Below, one piece after another: positions 60,661 to 64,000 of a stretch of 64,000 bases of DNA. The DNA comes from Falsiroseomonas algicola (GTDB lineage Bacteria > Pseudomonadota > Alphaproteobacteria > Acetobacterales > Acetobacteraceae), in the NCBI RefSeq assembly GCF_011040385.1, contig NZ_JAAIKB010000012.1, positions 1 to 64,000 of the forward strand, in the 5' to 3' direction. A program made the translations under genes and the position numbers. The notes beneath the pieces are model-generated. The model was not told where the DNA came from. It made no database searches and saw only the letters and a list, made by a program, of their open reading frames with translations. Within the stretch, counting starts at the first letter, position 1, and the number at the start of each line of letters is the position of its first letter.

Positions 60661-62162
60661 GCACCCCCCCGAGCAGCACCAACGCCGCCTATGACCGCCT
60701 GGTGGCCCGCTTCGGCCGCATCGGCGCCATCGGGGAAGCCGCCGGCATCCTCTCCTGGGACGCCTCCGCCATGATGCCGCCGGGTGGCGGCGCCGCACGG
60801 GGCGAGCAGCTGGCCGCGCTGGCCGGCATCCGGCACGATTTGCTGGTGGCGCCGGAGGTGGCGGAGGACCTGGCCGCCGCCAGCGCCGAGGGGGCGTGGG
60901 AGGCCGCGAACCTCCGCCTCATGCGCCACGCCCATCGCCGCGCCACCGCCCTCCCGACCAGCCTGGTCGAGGCCATCGCGCGGGCCAATTCGAACTGCGA
61001 GAAGGTCTGGCGCATCGCCAAGCGCGACGCCGACTTCGCCAAGGTGAGGCCCCTGCTGGAGGAGGTCGTCCGCCTGGCGCGGGAGGAGGCGCAGGCCTAT
61101 GGCGCGGCCCTCGGCCTCTCGCCCTATGACGCGCTGATGGATGGCTACCAGCCCGGCGTCACCGCCGCCGATGTCGATCCCGTCTTCGCGGCCTATGAAT
61201 CCTGGCTGGCGGAGGCGCTGCCGAAGGCGGAGGCGATCCAGGCCGCGCGCGGCCCCGCCATGCCGCTCACCGGGCCCTTCCCGGTGGCGAAGCAGAGGGA
61301 TCTCTGCGCGGCGATGGCGGCGACGGTCGGGCTCGACTTCGCCCATGCCCGCCTCGATGAAAGCCTCCACCCCTTCTGCGGCGGCAACCCGAGCGACGTT
61401 CGCATCACGACCTTCTATGACGAGCAGAACGTCGCCAAGGCACTGCTCGGCGTGCTGCATGAGACGGGCCACGCGATGTATGAGCGCGGCCTGCCCGCCG
61501 GCTTCGCCCGCCAGCCGGTGGGGGAGGCCGCGGGGATGGCGGCGCATGAATCGCAGTCGCTCATCGTCGAGATGCAGGCCTGCCGCTCAAACGCCTTTCT
61601 CGAATTCCTCGGCCGGAAGCTGCACGCGGCCTTCGGCGGCGATCCCACTCCCTATCAGGCTGCCAACCTGGCCAGGCTATGGCGCAAGGTGGAGCGAGGC
61701 TTCATCCGCGTCGACGCGGATGAGATGACCTACCCTGCCCATGTCATCCTGCGCTTCCGGCTCGAACGCGCGCTGATCGAGGGCGGGCTGGAGGTCGCGG
61801 ACCTCCCCGCCGCCTGGAACGAGGGCCTGCAGGGGCTGCTCGGCATCACGCCCCCGGACGATGCGCTGGGCTGCCTGCAGGACATCCACTGGCATGACGG
61901 CGCCTTCGGCTACTTCCCGAGCTACACGCTGGGCGCCATGGCGGCCGCGCAGCTGATGGCGGCGCTGCGGCGGGCGGAGCCCGATCTCGACGCGCAACTC
62001 GCCGCCGGCGACATGGCGCCGATGATGCGCTGGCTGAACCAGGCGGTGCATGCGCAGGGCGCGCGGCTCGGCTTCCAGGACCTGCTGCGGCACGCCACCG
62101 GCAAGTCGCTGGACCCCGCCGACTTCACCGCGCATCTCTCGGCCCGCTACCTCGTGGATTGA
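60657..62162 (+). CDS. M32-family metallocarboxypeptidase
   Basis: A 501-residue cytoplasmic carboxypeptidase of the Taq/Pfu type. The zinc motif is H268-E-T-G-H272 (HETGHAMYERGLP), with the third ligand Glu in the downstream AAGMAAHESQSLIVE helix. DIHWHDGAFGYFPSYTLG near the end is a family signature. Translational coupling to surf1 extends the oxidase operon. The last 16 bases overlap the convergent cytochrome c gene. Confidence 0.95.
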   Translation: MSTPPSSTNAAYDRLVARFGRIGAIGEAAGILSWDASAMMPPGGGAARGEQLAALAGIRHDLLVAPEVAEDLAAASAEGAWEAANLRLMRHAHRRATALPTSLVEAIARANSNCEKVWRIAKRDADFAKVRPLLEEVVRLAREEAQAYGAALGLSPYDALMDGYQPGVTAADVDPVFAAYESWLAEALPKAEAIQAARGPAMPLTGPFPVAKQRDLCAAMAATVGLDFAHARLDESLHPFCGGNPSDVRITTFYDEQNVAKALLGVLHETGHAMYERGLPAGFARQPVGEAAGMAAHESQSLIVEMQACRSNAFLEFLGRKLHAAFGGDPTPYQAANLARLWRKVERGFIRVDADEMTYPAHVILRFRLERALIEGGLEVADLPAAWNEGLQGLLGITPPDDALGCLQDIHWHDGAFGYFPSYTLGAMAAAQLMAALRRAEPDLDAQLAAGDMAPMMRWLNQAVHAQGARLGFQDLLRHATGKSLDPADFTAHLSARYLVD

Positions 62163-62503
62163 AGGAAGGCGACGATCGCGGCGCGGTCCGCCGCGTCCCG
62201 CGCGCCGTTCCCGCCCATCCAGAGGCCCGGATACATCTCCTCCGGGTCTTCCAGGAAGCGGCCGAGGCGCGCGGCATCCCAGCGGTCCCCGGCGGCGCGG
62301 GCGGCTTCCAGCACCGGGGAGTAGTCGAAGCCCTCCGCGCCGCCGACCACCCGCCCGATGACGCCCGCCAGGTTCGGCCCCGGCCCGGGCGGCGCCCCGC
62401 GATCGACGGCGTGGCAACTGGCGCAGTGATCCTCGAAGGCGCGCCGCCCCTCCTGCGCCGCCGCCGGCAGCGCGGCCAGCAGCAGCGCCAGGGCAAGCCT
62501 CAC
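62147..62503 (-). CDS. Small periplasmic cytochrome c
   Basis: A 118-residue class I cytochrome. Signal peptide MRLALALLLAALPAAAQ, haem-binding CASCH at 27-31, NLAGVIGRVVG, and the probable axial Met in YPGLWMGGNG (M96). It resembles mitochondrial-type cytochromes shortened at the C-terminus. Its ATG overlaps the stop of the upstream Vgb-like gene, so the two act together. It converges with the M32 gene. Confidence 0.9.
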   Translation of the reverse strand: MRLALALLLAALPAAAQEGRRAFEDHCASCHAVDRGAPPGPGPNLAGVIGRVVGGAEGFDYSPVLEAARAAGDRWDAARLGRFLEDPEEMYPGLWMGGNGARDAADRAAIVAFLQSTR

Positions 62504-63510
62504 AGCCCGTATTCGATCCGCACGATCCGGTCCGTGCCGGATTCGCCGCCCCAGGCCTCCCCGGCCACGCCATCCATCTGCCGGACATTGGCGTTGGCCT
62601 TGTCCGAGGGAAAGGACAGGAAGGTCTCATTGGCGGGGTCGAAGCGGACGATGGCGTTGGCCGGGAAGTCGGTCAGCCAGACCTTGTCCGTCGGATCGAC
62701 CCAGACCGAATAGGCCCGCGGCCGATCGCCCGGCAGGCGCCATTGCCGCCAGGACCCGTCGCGCGGGTCATGGACGGAGACGTTGCCGCTGTTCCATTCG
62801 CTGATCCAGAGGCGGCCCTGGCTGTCGGACCAGACGCGCCGCGCGCCCTGGTTCGGCGTCGGCGGCTCCACGATCCGCACATGGCCGGTGGCGAGGTCGT
62901 CGATCTGCGCCAGGTGGTTGCCGGCCAGGGAGACGTACCAGATGCCGCCCTGCGGCGTGCGCGTGATGCCATAGGGCCCGCGGCCGCGCGGCGCCTCCCA
63001 CACCTCCATCCGTTCGCTGGCGGGGGTGAAGCGGCCATAGATCCCGTTCTGCCCGGTGAACCACAGCGTGCCGGCGGGGTCGAAGACGCCGGTGTTGAGG
63101 TTCCCATTGGCGAAGCGCTCCGGCAGCTTCCAGAGCTGCACGCGATGGTCGGCGGGATCGACGCGGGCGATGGCGTTCTGCCCGCCCTCCGTCACCCAGG
63201 CCGCCCCGTCCGGCCCGCGGATGACGCCATGCGGCGCGGCCCGCGCCTCGCCCTGCGCCAGGCGGACCACGCGGATGGCGCCGGTCTTCGGGTCCAGCCG
63301 GTTCAGCGTGCCGTTGCGCTGGCCGCAGAACCAGAAGGTGCCGTCCCCGGCGGCGGTGATGTCGCGCGACCCGACGCGACCCGAGCCCGGGGTCGCCGCG
63401 TCGAAATAGGTCACGCGGAAACCGGGAGGGGTATTGGCGGCGGCGGGGCGGGGCAGGGTGGCGGCGCCGATGGCGGCACCCCCGAAGGCCAGCAGGTCAC
63501 GGCGACGCAT
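62500..63510 (-). CDS. Vgb/streptogramin-lyase-like beta-propeller protein
   Basis: A 336-residue exported protein. The N-terminus MRRRDLLAFGGAAIG is a Tat-type signal. The rest is a series of six to seven propeller blades with the repeating GPDGAAWVTEGGQNAIARVD / GTLWFTG / GRLWISEWNSGNVSVHDP pattern of the virginiamycin B lyase family. Antibiotic lysis is not implied; many members are periplasmic sensors or lactonases. GGAGGAA 4 bases before ATG 63510 fixes the start. Translationally coupled to the cytochrome c gene. Confidence 0.85.
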   Translation of the reverse strand: MRRRDLLAFGGAAIGAATLPRPAAANTPPGFRVTYFDAATPGSGRVGSRDITAAGDGTFWFCGQRNGTLNRLDPKTGAIRVVRLAQGEARAAPHGVIRGPDGAAWVTEGGQNAIARVDPADHRVQLWKLPERFANGNLNTGVFDPAGTLWFTGQNGIYGRFTPASERMEVWEAPRGRGPYGITRTPQGGIWYVSLAGNHLAQIDDLATGHVRIVEPPTPNQGARRVWSDSQGRLWISEWNSGNVSVHDPRDGSWRQWRLPGDRPRAYSVWVDPTDKVWLTDFPANAIVRFDPANETFLSFPSDKANANVRQMDGVAGEAWGGESGTDRIVRIEYGL

Positions 63511-63574
63511 GGGCTTCCTCCGTTCGTGGCGGGCGGAGGATACCGCAGCGGCCGGGGGGCGGCGCAAGCGCCGC

Positions 63575-64000
63575 TCAGCGCTCCCGGTCCGGCGCGGGCC
63601 AGGCGAGGGCGTCGAAGCGCATCACAGGGATGCGAGCCACCGCCAGCGTCCGGTCCTGGATCGTCAGCGGCAGTTCCACCTCCGGCTGCCCCGCGGCGTT
63701 GGGACGGCTCATCAGCGGCAGGATCGCCCGCGCCGTGGCGGCGGCGCGGCGGCCCACCAGCCCCGCCTCCGCCAGCGCGTCCAGCGCCGGGCCGGCCCCC
63801 ATGACGCGGAGCGACCCGGCGCCCATCGGCTGCAACCCCTCATCCAGCGCCAGGGTGGCGGAGGCCGCGGCCTCCACCGGCCCCCAGCGCAGGGTCAGGC
63901 TCTTCACCTCCAGCGTGCCGCCCGCATCCCGCCAGCTTTCGGCGCGCACCACCGGGAAGCGGCCGGGCGGCACCGGCCCGCTCAGGGCCATCTCCGCCGC
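63575..64000 (-). CDS. DUF2125-family protein, C-terminal part (gene runs off the window)
   Basis: The open frame continues to the edge, so only the last ~141 residues are seen. The pattern LEVKSLTLRWGPVEAAASATLALDEG, then GAGSLRVMG and LPLTIQDRTLAVARIPVM matches the C-terminal portion of DUF2125 envelope proteins. An internal ATG at 63991 is not the true start. Function unknown. Confidence 0.75.
   Translation of the reverse strand, partial: AAEMALSGPVPPGRFPVVRAESWRDAGGTLEVKSLTLRWGPVEAAASATLALDEGLQPMGAGSLRVMGAGPALDALAEAGLVGRRAAATARAILPLMSRPNAAGQPEVELPLTIQDRTLAVARIPVMRFDALAWPAPDRER

Noticed and set aside
62500-63510. Streptogramin resistance gene
   Set aside because: The fold is Vgb-like, but many such propellers are not antibiotic lyases, and the Tat signal and coupled cytochrome c argue for another role.

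Overview
The window is about 70% GC, densely coded on both strands, and shows no phage, insertion sequence or CRISPR signature. It carries a GcrA cell-cycle regulator with GANTC sites upstream, an alphaproteobacterial caa3/aa3 oxidase cluster (ctaC-ctaD-ctaB-small ORF-ctaG-ctaE-DUF983-surf1), a DUF3126 protein, a PmtA-type phospholipid methyltransferase and two Bug/TctC solute receptors. I infer an alphaproteobacterium, most likely an Acetobacteraceae member of the Roseomonas type. The taxonomy is an inference from gene content and base composition only.

Layout, left part. A tRNA-Gly(CCC) is followed by a minus-strand trio (a hypothetical protein, a GT4 glycosyltransferase and a second possible sugar-processing protein). 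Next comes a plus-strand block of an Fe(II)/2-oxoglutarate oxygenase, a polyamine/iron-type ABC importer and a cysteine hydrolase. A BLUF photoreceptor then converges on an unusual fused nitrile-hydratase-like protein with a His/Asp linker. From 10.7 to 17 kb there are a Bug receptor, small conserved proteins, an MFS carrier, a DsbD/ScsB thiol reductase and a DUF4189 protein. From 17 to 25 kb come HrpB helicase, an HtrA lipoprotein protease, a clan-CD peptidase, an OmpR/EnvZ-type two-component pair and a YbfB-type MFS carrier.

Middle part. A family III CoA-transferase and an HMG-CoA-lyase-like enzyme form an acyl-CoA pair, followed by a DUF2268 metalloprotease, a CHAP lipoprotein and a second Bug receptor. 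A string of intergenic hairpins separates these from a GT4 glycosyltransferase. Then a PAS protein and a photoactive-yellow-protein homologue form a two-gene light/redox sensing unit, followed by TerC. A 1450-residue haem peroxidase with RTX repeats, tatA, and a TRAP permease overlapping mtnB-mtnD-mtnC (methionine salvage) come next. CorA, a secreted HERRH protein, an acetamidase-like enzyme and gcrA complete this part.

Right part. A YopT-like cysteine protease, a DMT transporter and pmtA precede an mntABCD-type metal importer. One of its permeases carries a DtxR-like tail, and the operon is divergent from an SmtB/CzrA-like repressor. The cytochrome oxidase operon follows and runs into a M32 carboxypeptidase. 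The window closes with a cytochrome c/Vgb-like pair and the C-terminal end of a DUF2125 protein.

The most interesting points are the two independent blue-light sensors (BLUF and PYP), the nitrile-hydratase fusion lacking the beta C-terminal domain, the YopT-fold protease in a non-pathogen-like context, the chain of palindromes at 30.0 kb, and the GANTC cluster ahead of gcrA.
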